DNA of 64,000 nucleotides, taken from positions 1,798,001 to 1,862,000 of the forward strand of contig NC_017045.1 of assembly GCF_000252855.1 (NCBI RefSeq), in the 5' to 3' direction. Below, piece by piece: positions 20,501 through 30,236 of this stretch. Origin of the DNA: Riemerella anatipestifer ATCC 11845 = DSM 15868 (GTDB lineage: Bacteria; Bacteroidota; Bacteroidia; Flavobacteriales; Weeksellaceae). The translations under genes and the position numbers were made by a program. Below the pieces are notes generated by a model that ran no database searches, was not told where the DNA came from, and worked only from the letters and a program-made list of their open reading frames with translations. The stretch's first letter is position 1. The number at the start of each line of letters is the position of its first letter.

Positions 20501-21824
20501 CCAAGCTGAAATCGTGGTGTCTCGTTCTACCGAATTCCGTTTGGTAGCAGATAATGCTAATAGAACGCCTATTATGGTGGCGAACTTACCTTACGGTTCA
20601 ATACTTTCTGTAAAGCCAGGGGATAAAGTGAAGAAAGGAGACCTTATCGCAAGATGGGATCCGTATAACGCGGTAATCATTGCCGAAACTTCTGGTAAGG
20701 TAGAGTATGAAGATATTATCAAAGGAGTGTCTTTCCAATTAGAAATTGACGAACAGACAGGCTTTGAAGAAAAGGTAATCTCTGAATCTAGAAATAAAAA
20801 AGCGGTACCTACTCTTAGAGTGGTAGATTCTAAAGGAGTAGAGCAAAAATCTTACAACTTACCTGTGGGAGCACACTTAATGGTAAACGATGGAGAGAAG
20901 ATTAAAGCTGGTAAGATTTTAATTAAAATCCCAAGAAAATCTGCAAAAGCAGGGGATATCACGGGAGGTCTTCCTAGAGTAACGGAACTTTTCGAAGCTA
21001 GAAATCCTTCTAATCCTGCGGTAGTAACCGAAATTGACGGGGTAGTATCTTACGGAAAAATCAAGAGAGGTAACCGTGAGCTTATCGTAGAGTCTAAATC
21101 TGGAGAAATTAAGAAATACTTGGTGAAGTTATCTAACCAAATCTTAGTTCAAGAAAATGACTTCGTAAGAGCAGGGTCTCCATTGTCAGATGGTTCTGTA
21201 ACGCCTAATGATATTTTAGCAATTAAAGGTCCTACAGCGGTACAAGAATATCTGGTAAACGAAATCCAAGAGGTATACCGTTTACAAGGGGTGAAGATTG
21301 ATGACAAGCACTTTGAAATCATCGTTCGCCAAATGATGACGAAAGTAGAAATTGTAGATGGTGGAGATACTCAGTTCTTAGAAGGTAGTCTAGAACATAA
21401 GCAAGACTTTATCGAAGAGAACGAAAGGGTGTTTGGCATGAAGGTGGTTACCGACCCAGGAGACTCTCAAGTGCTTAAAGCAGGTCAGATGATAACAGCG
21501 AGAGAGCTAAGAGATGAAAACTCTAAGCTTAAGAGAGAAGACTTAAAGCTGGTAGAAGTTCGTGAAGCACTTACAGCTACAGCGCACCCAGTTTTACAAG
21601 GTATCACAAGAGCGGCTCTACAAACTAAGTCATTTATGTCTGCGGCATCTTTCCAAGAAACTACTAAGGTACTTAACGAAGCAGCGGTATCAGGTAAAGT
21701 AGATGAGCTGAATGGTCTTAAAGAAAATGTAATTGTAGGGCACAGAATTCCTGCAGGAACAGGTCTTAAAGATTATCAGAACTTTATCGTAGGTTCTAAC
21801 AAAGAATTTGAAGACTTAAACTAA
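17556..21824 (+). CDS. rpoC: DNA-directed RNA polymerase subunit beta'
   Basis: A 1422-aa subunit. The N-terminal zinc ribbon ([20 protein letters not shown]) is visible. The catalytic magnesium loop NADFDGD is at residues 472-478. The second zinc site ([13 protein letters not shown]) and the trigger-loop region follow. Together with RpoB it forms the active centre. No terminator is evident before the next promoter. Confidence 0.98.
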   Translation: MSNKNKTSRFNKISIGLASPESILQDSRGEVLKPETINYRTHKPERDGLFCEKIFGPVKDYECACGKYKRIRYKGIVCDRCGVEVTEKKVRRERIGHINLVVPVAHIWYFRSLPNKIGYLLGLPSKKLDMIIYYERYVVIQQGIAKKLDGSDFEEMEFLTEEEYLDILDTLPAENQYLDDSDPNKFIAKMGAEAVEELLKRIDLDALSYDLRHKAHNETSKQRRTEALKRLSVVEALRDANTRMINRPEWMVMRVLPVIPPELRPLVPLDGGRFATSDLNDLYRRVIIRNNRLKRLLEIKAPEVILRNEKRMLQEAVDSLFDNTRKSSAVKSESNRPLKSLSDSLKGKQGRFRQNLLGKRVDYSARSVIVVGPTLQLHECGIPKDMAAELYKPFIIRKLIERGIVKTVKSAKRIIDRKEPVVYDILENVMKGHPVLLNRAPTLHRLGIQAFQPKMIEGKAIQLHPLVTTAFNADFDGDQMAVHLPLGPEAILEAQLLMLGSQNILNPANGSPITVPSQDMVLGLYFMTKEAHSTEDYKVKGEGLTFYSPEEAEIAYNEGQVTLNAKVKCKLPVKNENGELVTKLIETTVGRILFNQIVPEQIGFINELLTKKSLRNVIGRILAETDFPTTVQFLDRMKDLGYSNAFKGGLSFSLADIVVPEEKKQMIASAVESVDDIKANYNMGLITDTERYNQVIDVWTNTNANLTEMIMQRMKTDQGGFNSVYMMLDSGARGSKEQIRQLSGMRGLMAKPQKAGSVGAEIIENPIVANFKEGLSILEYFISTHGARKGLADTALKTADAGYLTRRLVDVAQDVIITEDDCGTLRGVEVTPLKKNDEIVEKLSERILGRISLHDIYDPETDELIVEADVLIDEELAKKIEEAGIESVEVRSPLTCESKRGICAKCYGRNLATGKMIHMGEAVGVIAAQSIGEPGTQLTLRTFHQGGTAGNVSENPSIVAKRDGIVEMDEIRTVTSEDEEGNQAEIVVSRSTEFRLVADNANRTPIMVANLPYGSILSVKPGDKVKKGDLIARWDPYNAVIIAETSGKVEYEDIIKGVSFQLEIDEQTGFEEKVISESRNKKAVPTLRVVDSKGVEQKSYNLPVGAHLMVNDGEKIKAGKILIKIPRKSAKAGDITGGLPRVTELFEARNPSNPAVVTEIDGVVSYGKIKRGNRELIVESKSGEIKKYLVKLSNQILVQENDFVRAGSPLSDGSVTPNDILAIKGPTAVQEYLVNEIQEVYRLQGVKIDDKHFEIIVRQMMTKVEIVDGGDTQFLEGSLEHKQDFIEENERVFGMKVVTDPGDSQVLKAGQMITARELRDENSKLKREDLKLVEVREALTATAHPVLQGITRAALQTKSFMSAASFQETTKVLNEAAVSGKVDELNGLKENVIVGHRIPAGTGLKDYQNFIVGSNKEFEDLN

Positions 21825-21838
21825 TTTAAAAAAAATAG

Positions 21839-21869
21839 TTTGAAAGGTAGAAGATATTTATTATCTTTG
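21839..21869 (+). promoter_or_regulatory. Promoter of the DUF3467 gene
   Basis: TTTG at 21839-21842 and TATCTTTG at 21862-21869, spacer 19 nt. Confidence 0.65.
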
Positions 21870-21906
21870 TACCTTTCAAACTAAATAATAACTAAATAAT
21901 AATTTT

Positions 21907-22215
21907 ATGGACAACAATCAAAACCAAGATCCAAACAACATCAACATTGAACTTAACGAAATGGTAGCAGCTGGTGTATATGCTAACTTAGCTTTGGTAA
22001 ACCACTCTCCATCTGAGTTTGTTTTAGATTTCATTCAGTTAATGCCAGGTGTTCAACAAGCTAAAGTAAGATCTAGGGTAATTTTAGCACCATTACATGC
22101 TAAAAGAGTTCTAAATGCTTTACAGCAAAATATTGCTAACTATGAGCAACAGTTTGGAGAAATTAAAGAGGTTGAACCTTTTGTATTAGGTGGGAATAAT
22201 ACGCCTCAAGCGTAA
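21907..22215 (+). CDS. DUF3467 family protein
   Basis: A 102-aa soluble protein with the DUF3467 pattern (GVYANLALVNHSPSEFVLDFIQLMPG...KVRSRVILAPLHAKR). It is widespread next to rpoC in Bacteroidetes, but its function is not established. No catalytic residues are evident. It has its own promoter and terminator. Confidence 0.8.
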   Translation: MDNNQNQDPNNINIELNEMVAAGVYANLALVNHSPSEFVLDFIQLMPGVQQAKVRSRVILAPLHAKRVLNALQQNIANYEQQFGEIKEVEPFVLGGNNTPQA

Positions 22216-22241
22216 TAAGTATTTACCTTTAAAATAATTAG

Positions 22242-22275
22242 AGTCTTATCTCAAATAAAAAGGTAAGACTTTTTT
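22242..22275 (+). terminator. Terminator after the DUF3467 gene
   Basis: Arms AGTCTTA and TAAGACT followed by TTTTTT. Confidence 0.65.
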
Positions 22276-22292
22276 GATTGAAAAATAGAGAT

Positions 22293-24449
22293 ATGAATAA
22301 ATTAACCGTTTTTATCACTTTTTTATTAGTAACAAAAGCTATTGCACAGAATGTAGAAAAAGAAAAGGTTGTAGACAGTGTTGTCATAAGTGCAAGGCAA
22401 AAAGTAAAACAAGAAAGAAAGGAATTCTTTAAACAAGCTCAATCTACGGAGATTATATCCGCTTATGAGGTGGAAAGGAATAATCCTCATTTTATAGAGC
22501 AATCACTAGGAACAATGGCTGGTGTTCAGGTAGAAAAAAGAACTCAGTTTGGAGGACAAAGAATTGTTCTGAGAGGTTATGGTAACGATCAGAAATTCAA
22601 TAACTGGGGTGTGAAGTTCTACCTCAATTCGGCTCCAATTACCAATGCTGACGGCGTTACTATTTTAGAAGATATAGATTTTTCTCTTATCAATAATATT
22701 GAGGTCGTTAAAGGTCCTGCCTCTACACTTTATGGTGGAGGTACAGGTGGAGCCGTGAGGTTCTATATGCGTCCAGAAACTAAAAAAGGGACTCATTTAT
22801 CAGAGTCTTTGGCTTTTGGTTCGTTTGGTTTGTTTCAGTCTAATACCAAGGTAGAAACTATAACGGATAACGCAAATATTATGTTTAACTATGGGCATAT
22901 AGGGAGTGATGGCTACCGTCCTAGAGGCAATACTAGGAAAAATAACTATGCTTTTATGGGAAACTTTAAGTTGGCTCAAGCCCATAGTTTAATGGTGTAT
23001 GCGAGTCATAATAATTCCTATGAAGGCGTTACAGGACAAATTTCTCTTCAAGATTATTATGATGGTAAAGACCCTGGCAATGCAGCCTATGCAAGAAAAA
23101 ATGCAGCAAACCATTTCATAGCCACTAGAACTATTATAGGACATCAATGGAAAATCAATCCTAATGTTACCTATAATACCTCATTATTTTATCATCATTT
23201 AGATACTAAGCGAACGGCTGCAGGAGCGGCAGAAAACTCTCAACAACCAAGCTATGGTGTGAGGTCTGAGCTAAAATGGAATTATCCTATTTCTGAAGAT
23301 TTTAAAAATGAAATGGAAGCAGGTGGAGAATATCTTATTTCTAGAGCTTTAATCTCTAATTATCGTTTTGATGGCAGTTTGGATAAACCAGATTTACAGA
23401 CTCGACCATTATCTAAAAGAGGTACTTATTTTAAGTATGATAATTATAATTTTTCGGTATTTCTTACCAATAGATTAACCTATCAACCTTTAGACTTATC
23501 TCTTCTTTTGGGTGTGAGTGGTAATAAGCAAGGTTATGATAGAACAGATTTGTTGGCTTATCCAGGTTTATTAGATGGTTACAAACAAGATACCTCTTTC
23601 AAAAAAGATTTTTCTATGGTTTTAACGCCTCATATAGCGTTACAAAAAAAATGGAAAAATCAATTATTTAATTTAAGCTATAGTGAGGGTTATAACGCAC
23701 CTACAGCTTCCACAGCATTTGTTTCTGCTACAGGAAAAACTAATGATTTACTCAAAGCAGAGCGTGCTAAAATGTGGGATTTTTCAGTACACGGATTGTT
23801 AGGAAAAACGAAATTTGATTATCAAATATCCTTGTTTGATATCAGAGTTCAAGATAAGCTAACACAGCTTTGGGCTAGCGATGGTGCTGGAGATATGTAC
23901 TCTTACTGGGGGAATACAGGGAATCAGTTCAATAGAGGACTAGAGTTGAGTCTAGGCTACTCTTATACATCTAATAATTTTATAAATAAAGTGTTACCGT
24001 ATTTTAATCTTTCTAAATATGATTTTAAATATCAGTCTTTTAGTATGTTAGGAGAAGATTATTCAGGTAAAAAGGTGGTAGGCATACCTTCGGTAAAATA
24101 TTCTTTAGGGTTGGATTTTGATACGCGTTTTGGACTTTATGTTAGAAATACATTTAATTATTTAAGCGATGTTTATACTGATTTTGCCAACGAAATCAAT
24201 GTAAAAGGTTTTCATCAGTACAATGCCAAGATAGGTTATAAAAAGGAGTTTGGGAAATGGAGTTTAGACGCTTATGTAGCAGGGAATAATTTAACGAATA
24301 GAGTCAACTATGCCTTTCTATTTGTAGGGAATGCGATAGGCGACACTGATTTAGGTAATGGCTATCCTGTTGGGGTAACTACAGATGTTAATCCAGGACC
24401 TGCGAGAGCTTATTTCTTCGGAGGGACTACCATTAAGTATAGCTTTTAG
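22293..24449 (+). CDS. TonB-dependent outer-membrane receptor
   Basis: A 718-aa outer-membrane receptor with a signal peptide to about residue 19 (TKAIAQ). The plug domain carries VVDSVVISARQ (TonB-box-like), then VEVVKGP-type motif IEVVKGPASTLYGGGTGGAV. A 22-strand barrel ends in the typical aromatic C-terminus (KYSF). It takes up an iron chelate or another scarce nutrient using TonB energy; the substrate cannot be named. I chose ATG at 22293 because it gives a clean signal peptide. It is a single gene with a terminator behind. Confidence 0.85.
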   Translation: MNKLTVFITFLLVTKAIAQNVEKEKVVDSVVISARQKVKQERKEFFKQAQSTEIISAYEVERNNPHFIEQSLGTMAGVQVEKRTQFGGQRIVLRGYGNDQKFNNWGVKFYLNSAPITNADGVTILEDIDFSLINNIEVVKGPASTLYGGGTGGAVRFYMRPETKKGTHLSESLAFGSFGLFQSNTKVETITDNANIMFNYGHIGSDGYRPRGNTRKNNYAFMGNFKLAQAHSLMVYASHNNSYEGVTGQISLQDYYDGKDPGNAAYARKNAANHFIATRTIIGHQWKINPNVTYNTSLFYHHLDTKRTAAGAAENSQQPSYGVRSELKWNYPISEDFKNEMEAGGEYLISRALISNYRFDGSLDKPDLQTRPLSKRGTYFKYDNYNFSVFLTNRLTYQPLDLSLLLGVSGNKQGYDRTDLLAYPGLLDGYKQDTSFKKDFSMVLTPHIALQKKWKNQLFNLSYSEGYNAPTASTAFVSATGKTNDLLKAERAKMWDFSVHGLLGKTKFDYQISLFDIRVQDKLTQLWASDGAGDMYSYWGNTGNQFNRGLELSLGYSYTSNNFINKVLPYFNLSKYDFKYQSFSMLGEDYSGKKVVGIPSVKYSLGLDFDTRFGLYVRNTFNYLSDVYTDFANEINVKGFHQYNAKIGYKKEFGKWSLDAYVAGNNLTNRVNYAFLFVGNAIGDTDLGNGYPVGVTTDVNPGPARAYFFGGTTIKYSF

Positions 24450-24470
24450 TAGAATATTCCATATTATTTT

Positions 24471-24516
24471 TAGAACCGTTTTAGAAGGGAAATGCCCAAC
24501 TGAAACGGTTTTTTTA
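24471..24516 (+). terminator. Terminator after the TonB receptor gene
   Basis: Arms GAACCGTTTTAG and CTGAAACGGTTTT around an internal stem, followed by T residues. Confidence 0.6.
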
Positions 24517-24519
24517 TGC

Positions 24520-24527
24520 TATCTTTG
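24520..24527 (+). promoter_or_regulatory. -7 element upstream of the ABC-F gene
   Basis: A perfect TATCTTTG 24 nt before the ATG. No clear -33 TTG is seen; the terminator of the previous gene overlaps that position. Confidence 0.5.
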
Positions 24528-24551
24528 CACTCAATTTCAATTTTCTAGAGA

Positions 24552-26429
24552 ATGAATTACATCACTGCTGAAAATCTTACCAAATCTTACGGAATTAAAA
24601 CTCTATTTCAAGATATTTCTTTTAACATCAATGAAGGAGATAAAATTGCCATTGTTGCCAAAAATGGAAGTGGGAAATCTACCCTTCTAAAAATTATTTT
24701 AGGAAAAGAAATTCCAGATAGCGGTTCGGTATTGGTAAATAAAGATATACAAGTGGTGCTTTTTGACCAAGAAATTACTTTCGATGCGGAGGATACGGTG
24801 GAAGAGTTTATGATGAAGCTAGATTCAGATCCTATAAATGCTGTTAGAAATTACCATCTGTCATTACAATCTACAGATACAGCGTTTATTGAGAAGGCTC
24901 TCGCAGATATGGAAATTCATAAAGCGTGGGATTTAGAAAATGAAATGAAACAAATCCTCTTTCAACTCAAAATTACAGACCTTAATGCCAAAATGGGAAC
25001 ACTGTCAGGAGGGCAAGTGAAAAGAGTTGCATTAGCGAAATTGCTTACAGAAACTAGAGCTGAGCATAAACATACGCTTTTAATTATGGACGAGCCTACC
25101 AACCATTTAGATGTGGATATGGTGGAGTGGCTGGAAAATTACCTTTCCAAAGCGAGGATTACTCTTTTGTTAGTAACGCACGATAGATACTTTTTAGATA
25201 GTGTTTGCGATGTGATTTGGGAGATGGAAGATCAGCAACTATACATACATCAAGGGAGTTATGCGACTTATCTAGAAAATAAAATGATTAGGGAAGAAAA
25301 CCTACAATCTACCATAGATAAAGCCAATAATCTTTACCGCAAAGAATTGGAATGGATGAGAAGGCAGCCCAAAGCACGAACTACAAAATCTAAAAGTAGA
25401 ATAGAGGCTTTCTACGAAACAGAAAAGGTCGCTAAGACAGATACTAGAAAAGACAGTTTGGAGCTAGACTTTAAAATGGAACGCTTGGGTAAAAAGATTC
25501 TTGAGCTTAGAAATATCAACAAAAAGTATGATGATAAAGTGATATTAAAGGATTTTTCTTATCAGTTTCAGCGAGGCGAAAAGGTGGGGATTGTGGGGCA
25601 AAATGGAGCGGGTAAATCCACATTACTTAATATTATCCAAGGGTTAGAAAACTATGATAGTGGAGAGATAGAAACAGGAGAAACCATAAAATTTGGTTAT
25701 TTTTCTCAAAAAGGACTTACCTATAAGGAAGACGAAAGAGTAATTGATTTCATCAAAGAAATATCCGAAAACTTTCCATTAGCTAATGGAAGAACTATTT
25801 CTGCATCGCAATTTTTACGATTATTTTTGTTTGATGACCAAGCACAATACTCACCCATTTCTAAACTTTCTGGAGGAGAGAAGAGAAGGCTACATTTGAT
25901 GTATGTATTGTATCAAAACCCTAACTTTTTAATTTTTGATGAGCCTACCAATGATTTAGATTTGCCTACTTTAAGTGTTTTGGAAAATTTTTTACAAAAC
26001 TTTCAAGGTACATTAGCCATAGTATCTCACGATAGATATTTTATGGATAGGGTGGTAGACCATGTTTTGGCATTTGAGGGAGATGGTAAAGTAAGAGATT
26101 TTACAGGCAACTTTACGGAATATAAAACCGCTAAAGATTTAGAGCTAAAACAAAATAATAAGGAAAAAGAAAAGGTGGAAATTCCTCAGACAGAAAGAAA
26201 AGAACCTTTACCTAAGAAAAAACTATCTTTTAAAGAACAGAGAGAACTAGAAGAAATAGAAAAACAGTTACCAAAGCTAGAAGAAGAAAGAGAAGTTATA
26301 CTCGCAAAGCTCAACGGAGAAACAGATTATGAGAAAGTGGCTAGCCTATCAGAACTGTTAGAAAAAAACGCCAAAGAGTTAGAGAGAATAGAGATGAGGT
26401 GGCTAGAATTACAAGAAGTCTTATCATAA
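24552..26429 (+). CDS. ABC-F family ATPase, Uup-like
   Basis: A 625-aa protein with two ABC domains and no membrane spans. Walker A sites are KNGSGKST (about residues 37-44) and QNGAGKST (about 353-360). The signatures are LSGGQ and LSGGE; Walker B sequences are LLIMDEPTNHLD and FLIFDEPTNDLD. A linker helix joins the domains. A charged C-terminal coiled coil (about residues 540-625) is typical of the Uup branch. These proteins act on ribosomes or branched DNA. Resistance function is not indicated. Confidence 0.85.
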   Translation: MNYITAENLTKSYGIKTLFQDISFNINEGDKIAIVAKNGSGKSTLLKIILGKEIPDSGSVLVNKDIQVVLFDQEITFDAEDTVEEFMMKLDSDPINAVRNYHLSLQSTDTAFIEKALADMEIHKAWDLENEMKQILFQLKITDLNAKMGTLSGGQVKRVALAKLLTETRAEHKHTLLIMDEPTNHLDVDMVEWLENYLSKARITLLLVTHDRYFLDSVCDVIWEMEDQQLYIHQGSYATYLENKMIREENLQSTIDKANNLYRKELEWMRRQPKARTTKSKSRIEAFYETEKVAKTDTRKDSLELDFKMERLGKKILELRNINKKYDDKVILKDFSYQFQRGEKVGIVGQNGAGKSTLLNIIQGLENYDSGEIETGETIKFGYFSQKGLTYKEDERVIDFIKEISENFPLANGRTISASQFLRLFLFDDQAQYSPISKLSGGEKRRLHLMYVLYQNPNFLIFDEPTNDLDLPTLSVLENFLQNFQGTLAIVSHDRYFMDRVVDHVLAFEGDGKVRDFTGNFTEYKTAKDLELKQNNKEKEKVEIPQTERKEPLPKKKLSFKEQRELEEIEKQLPKLEEEREVILAKLNGETDYEKVASLSELLEKNAKELERIEMRWLELQEVLS

Positions 26430-26486
26430 GTGTCAGTTTGGTATAATTATTGTTCTTAGCATAATAAATTAATTTAAACTATATTT

Positions 26487-27056
26487 ATGAAAAAATTATT
26501 TTTAGGAGCTGTGGTATTTGCAGCAGGGTTGTTTGGTACAGTTAACGCACAGATTCAAGAAGGAAACTGGATGGTAGGTGGTCAGGTAGCTAAGATGAGA
26601 TTTACCAATGGGGTAAATTTAAATCTGACGCCTCAAGTAGGTTACTTTGTGAAAGACAACTGGGCTGTAGGTGCACAGGTAAATTTAGAAGTAGCTAGTG
26701 CTGGAGGAGCTACTGGTACTACCACTAATTGGACATTGGGTGGATTTACAAGATATTACTTCGGAAGTAATGAGGTTGAAAGCTTACTTAAAAATGGTAG
26801 ATTCTTCGCAGAAGGTACTGTAGGCTTCGGTGGAATCAATAACAGTGCTGGAAGTACAACTAATGGTGTTAACTTAGGTGTAGGAGCTGGTTACTCTTAT
26901 TTTATTACTAAAAATGTAAGTTTAGATGCTTTATTGAAGTTTGATACCGTAACTGGTGGTGGTAATACAGCAGGTAACGGAAACCTAGGACTTAATGTAG
27001 GATTCCAAATTTACTTGCCTACTTCTAAGGTAAAAGCGGCTTTAAAAGATCAATAG
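26487..27056 (+). CDS. Outer-membrane beta-barrel protein
   Basis: A 189-aa protein with a signal peptide cleaved after about residue 21 (TVNAQ) and alternating beta strands with glycine turns, ending near an aromatic/leucine strand. It resembles small porin or OmpW/OmpX-like barrels common in Flavobacteriia. Its precise role is unknown. Confidence 0.7.
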   Translation: MKKLFLGAVVFAAGLFGTVNAQIQEGNWMVGGQVAKMRFTNGVNLNLTPQVGYFVKDNWAVGAQVNLEVASAGGATGTTTNWTLGGFTRYYFGSNEVESLLKNGRFFAEGTVGFGGINNSAGSTTNGVNLGVGAGYSYFITKNVSLDALLKFDTVTGGGNTAGNGNLGLNVGFQIYLPTSKVKAALKDQ

Positions 27057-27077
27057 TAGAATTCTAAATCTAAAAGA

Positions 27078-27116
27078 TAAAAGCGAGAGGATATTCATTA
27101 TCTTCTCGCTTTTTAT
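27078..27116 (+). terminator. Terminator after the outer-membrane protein gene
   Basis: Arms AAAAGCGAGA and TCTCGCTTTTT around an AT-rich stem, T-rich end. Confidence 0.7.
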
Positions 27117-27201
27117 TTATTGAATAAAAAAATAGAGAAACTTACTAGGTCTATTGTTAAAAAATACCGAAATTTGTATCAGAATAAAAGCAAGAAATAA
27201 G

Positions 27202-27852
27202 ATGTTTACAGTATTATCAGAAGAGTTTTCATTAGTTACAGAATGGATTAACGATTTAAGAAATGTTTCCGTACAAACGGACAGAATGAAGTTTCGTAGA
27301 AATATGGAAAGAATAGGTGAAATAGCCGCTTTTGAAATTAGTAAACATTTGCCTTATAAAGAAGTAGAGATTACCACACCACTAGATAAAATTGCTTCAA
27401 GAGAAATAGAAACTCAACCTGTTATTACAACTATTTTGAGAGCGGGCGTACCTTTGTTTCAAGGGGTGTTAAATTATTTTGATAAAGCAGATTGTGGTTT
27501 TGTAGCAGCGTATAGAAAGCACGATGCTAATGATTATTTTAGTATAAAACAAGATTATCTTACTTGTCCTAATATTGAGGGGCGACCACTTATTGTGGCA
27601 GACCCAATGCTAGCCACAGGAGCTTCGCTAATTGAAGCTATTAAAGATTTACTTACTAATGGGAATCCTTCACAAATTCATATAGTAGCCGCTATAGCGA
27701 GCAAAGAAGGAGTGGAAACTCTTCAAAAAGTATATCCAGAAGCCTATATTTGGGTAGGTGCAGTAGATGAAAAACTGACAGACAAAGGCTACATTACTCC
27801 AGGGTTAGGAGATGCTGGGGATTTAAGTTACGGAGAAAAATTACAGCGATAG
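27202..27852 (+). CDS. upp: Uracil phosphoribosyltransferase
   Basis: Converts uracil and PRPP to UMP in pyrimidine salvage. It has 216 aa. The PRPP-binding loop LIVADPMLATGASL and the C-terminal uracil-binding GLGDAGDLSYG are both intact. ATG at 27202 gives the family N-terminus (MFTVLSEEFSLV); longer upstream reading is not needed. Confidence 0.94.
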   Translation: MFTVLSEEFSLVTEWINDLRNVSVQTDRMKFRRNMERIGEIAAFEISKHLPYKEVEITTPLDKIASREIETQPVITTILRAGVPLFQGVLNYFDKADCGFVAAYRKHDANDYFSIKQDYLTCPNIEGRPLIVADPMLATGASLIEAIKDLLTNGNPSQIHIVAAIASKEGVETLQKVYPEAYIWVGAVDEKLTDKGYITPGLGDAGDLSYGEKLQR

Positions 27853-27886
27853 GGTTGATTACAAATTTTTAAAAATCTTAACTGAT

Positions 27887-27930
27887 AAAACTTCTGTGTA
27901 TGAGCTTTTTTCATATGTAGAAGTTTTTTT
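27887..27930 (+). terminator. Terminator after upp
   Basis: Arms AAAACTTCT and AGAAGTTTT with a further ATATG/CATAT-type inner pairing, followed by a T run. The next -7 element TATCTTTG (27930-27937) begins directly at its end. Confidence 0.6.
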
Positions 27931-27937
27931 ATCTTTG
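27930..27937 (+). promoter_or_regulatory. -7 element upstream of the enoyl-CoA hydratase gene
   Basis: TATCTTTG located 19 nt before the ATG. The upstream -33 is not clear. Confidence 0.45.
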
Positions 27938-27956
27938 GGAATAATAAACTTACTTT

Positions 27957-28757
27957 ATGTACAAATTAATAGATGTAGATAACCATTTTGAAGGAAAGCT
28001 TCAAATCGCATATATCAATCAGCCAGAATCGTTTAATAGTCTTAATAAGGTTGTTTTAGAAGAGTTATTGCACTTTATAAAAGCTTGTGACGCAGATTCT
28101 AGTGTACGCTGTATTGCAATTAGTGGCAAAGGTAAGGCGTTTTGTTCTGGTCAGAATTTAAAGGAGGCTTTAGATTATAAAGCAGAAGCCAATGAGGAAC
28201 GCTTTATCCAAAGGATTGTGATAGATTATTATAATCCGTTAGTGAAGGCTATTGTCTATGCTAAAAAACCAGTAATTGCATTGGTTAATGGTCCTGCGGT
28301 TGGTGCAGGAGCAATGTTAGCTCTCATCTGTGATTTTGCAGTGGCGTCAGAGTCAGCGTATTTTTCCTTAGCTTTTTCTAATATAGGACTAGTGCCAGAT
28401 ACGGCAGGTACTTACTATTTGCCTAAACTTTTAGGGCGTTCCTTAGCGAGTTATTTGGCATTTACAGGGAAGAAGCTATCTGCTAAAGAGTCTTTAGAAA
28501 GAGGTTTGGTGGTAGATGTTTTTTCAGATGCTACTTTTTCGGAACAATCTTTACAAGTCCTAGAACATATTACTCATCAGCCTACTGTGGCATTGGGGCT
28601 TACAAAAAAAGCCTTTAATAAATCTTATCAGAATAGTCTATCGGAGCAGTTAGATTTGGAGAGTATTCTCCAGCAAGATGCTGCAGAAACTTGGGATTTT
28701 CAAGAGGGGATAGCCGCTTTTTTAGCAAAAAGAAAACCTCAGTATAAAGGTAAGTAA
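27957..28757 (+). CDS. Enoyl-CoA hydratase/isomerase, PaaG-like
   Basis: A 266-aa crotonase-family enzyme. The oxyanion-hole segments are AFCSGQNLKEAL and NGPAVGAGAMLALICDFAVAS. The segment NIGLVPDTAGTYYLPKLLG carries the Asp typical of PaaG-type isomerases in place of the second glutamate of hydratases. It may act in phenylacetate or fatty-acid breakdown. No other paa genes adjoin it, so the substrate stays open. Confidence 0.8.
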   Translation: MYKLIDVDNHFEGKLQIAYINQPESFNSLNKVVLEELLHFIKACDADSSVRCIAISGKGKAFCSGQNLKEALDYKAEANEERFIQRIVIDYYNPLVKAIVYAKKPVIALVNGPAVGAGAMLALICDFAVASESAYFSLAFSNIGLVPDTAGTYYLPKLLGRSLASYLAFTGKKLSAKESLERGLVVDVFSDATFSEQSLQVLEHITHQPTVALGLTKKAFNKSYQNSLSEQLDLESILQQDAAETWDFQEGIAAFLAKRKPQYKGK

Positions 28758-28792
28758 GCATTAAAATTTTTCAATTCATCTTTTATAAGTAT

Positions 28793-29653
28793 ATGGTATT
28801 ATCTATGACAGGCTTTGGGAGAGCCGAAGGTACTTTTGAGAATAAAAAAATAAGTATAGATATTAAATCTGTTAATAGTAAAGGTTTAGACATCAATCTC
28901 AGAATGCCCTCAATATATAGGGAAAAAGAATTTCTGATTAAAAAAATAATCTCAGAAATGGTTTTAAGAGGGAAAGTTGACTGTTGTATCAATGTAGAAA
29001 ATTTGGTTAAAGAGAGCCAATTGGTACTAAATAAAGAGATAATTCAAAACTATATCGCTCAATTTAAAGAGGTGGTTTCAGAGAATACACCAGACTTTGA
29101 ACTTCTAAAAATGGCGATGAAGTTGCCTGATGCTACGACTTACAATGCGGAGGAAATGTCAGAAGAAGAGTGGAGTTTTATAGAACGATTATTGTTAGAA
29201 GCCATCAATAACTTTACAGAGTTTAGAAAAACCGAAGGACTGTCTTTGCAAGAAGAATTACAAAAAAATATTATCAATATAGGTTTGAATTTAGAAAAGG
29301 TAACACCGTTTGAGGCAGAACGATTGGTTAATATTAAAGAAAAATATCAGAAAGCGTTTCAAGATTTTGAGAATGTAGATGAAACCAGATTCTACCAAGA
29401 GATGGCTTATTATACCGAAAAGTTAGATGTTTCGGAAGAAAAAGTAAGGTTGGCTCAGCATCTTAAATACTACCAAGATACAATGCTTCAAGATGAATTT
29501 AATGGTAAAAAATTAGGTTTTATAGCACAAGAAATAGGGCGAGAAATCAATACATTAGGCTCCAAAGCTAACCACGCAGAAATTCAGAAATTGGTAGTAT
29601 TGATGAAAGACGATTTGGAAAAAATTAAAGAACAAACGCTTAATGTATTGTAA
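28793..29653 (+). CDS. yicC: YicC/YloC family endoribonuclease
   Basis: A 286-aa protein. The N-terminus MTGFGRAEG and C-terminal GFIAQEIGREINTLGSKANHAEIQKLVVLMKDDLEKIKEQ are family hallmarks. YicC proteins have been described as RNases or RNase adaptors involved in small-RNA turnover. Adjacent to gmk (22 nt), the conserved yicC-gmk order. Confidence 0.92.
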   Translation: MVLSMTGFGRAEGTFENKKISIDIKSVNSKGLDINLRMPSIYREKEFLIKKIISEMVLRGKVDCCINVENLVKESQLVLNKEIIQNYIAQFKEVVSENTPDFELLKMAMKLPDATTYNAEEMSEEEWSFIERLLLEAINNFTEFRKTEGLSLQEELQKNIINIGLNLEKVTPFEAERLVNIKEKYQKAFQDFENVDETRFYQEMAYYTEKLDVSEEKVRLAQHLKYYQDTMLQDEFNGKKLGFIAQEIGREINTLGSKANHAEIQKLVVLMKDDLEKIKEQTLNVL

Positions 29654-29675
29654 ACGATAATAAAAAGGTAAAACA

Positions 29676-30236
29676 TTGGATAAAGTTATTATATTTTCGG
29701 CACCATCGGGGAGTGGTAAAACCACATTGGTAAAGTATTGTTTAGAGAAATTTTCCAATTTGGAGTTTTCTATATCTGCCACTACAAGACAGCCGAGAGG
29801 TACAGAGCAAGATGGTAAAGATTATCATTTTTTAAGTTTAGAAAGGTTTAAACAACTGATTTCAGAAGAGGCTTTTGTGGAGTACGAAGAAGTCTATACG
29901 GATAAATTTTATGGCACATTAAAATCGGAAGTGGAGCGTATTTGGAAGTCAGGCAACACCGTTATTTTTGATGTAGATGTAGTGGGAGGTGTTAATCTTA
30001 AAAATATTTTTGGGGAGAAAGCTCTTTCTATATTCATTGCACCGCCAAGTATTAAGGAGCTAAAAAACAGACTTATTTCTAGAGGGACTGATGATGAGGC
30101 AACTATTAAAATCAGAGTAGATAAAGCTGCGGAAGAACTTTCTTATCAAGATAAATTTGACAAAATTATCATTAACGATGATTTATCCGTAGCTCAAAAG
30201 GAAGTAGAACAAGTGATTCATCAATTTTTAAACTAA
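29676..30236 (+). CDS. gmk: Guanylate kinase
   Basis: Phosphorylates GMP to GDP. It has 186 aa with P-loop SAPSGSGKTTL near the N-terminus and the GMP-binding region TTRQPRGTEQDGKDYHF. The start is TTG, giving MDKVIIFSAPSGSGKTT; no in-frame ATG would preserve the P-loop. It overlaps the next gene by 1 nt (TAATG). Confidence 0.94.
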   Translation: MDKVIIFSAPSGSGKTTLVKYCLEKFSNLEFSISATTRQPRGTEQDGKDYHFLSLERFKQLISEEAFVEYEEVYTDKFYGTLKSEVERIWKSGNTVIFDVDVVGGVNLKNIFGEKALSIFIAPPSIKELKNRLISRGTDDEATIKIRVDKAAEELSYQDKFDKIIINDDLSVAQKEVEQVIHQFLN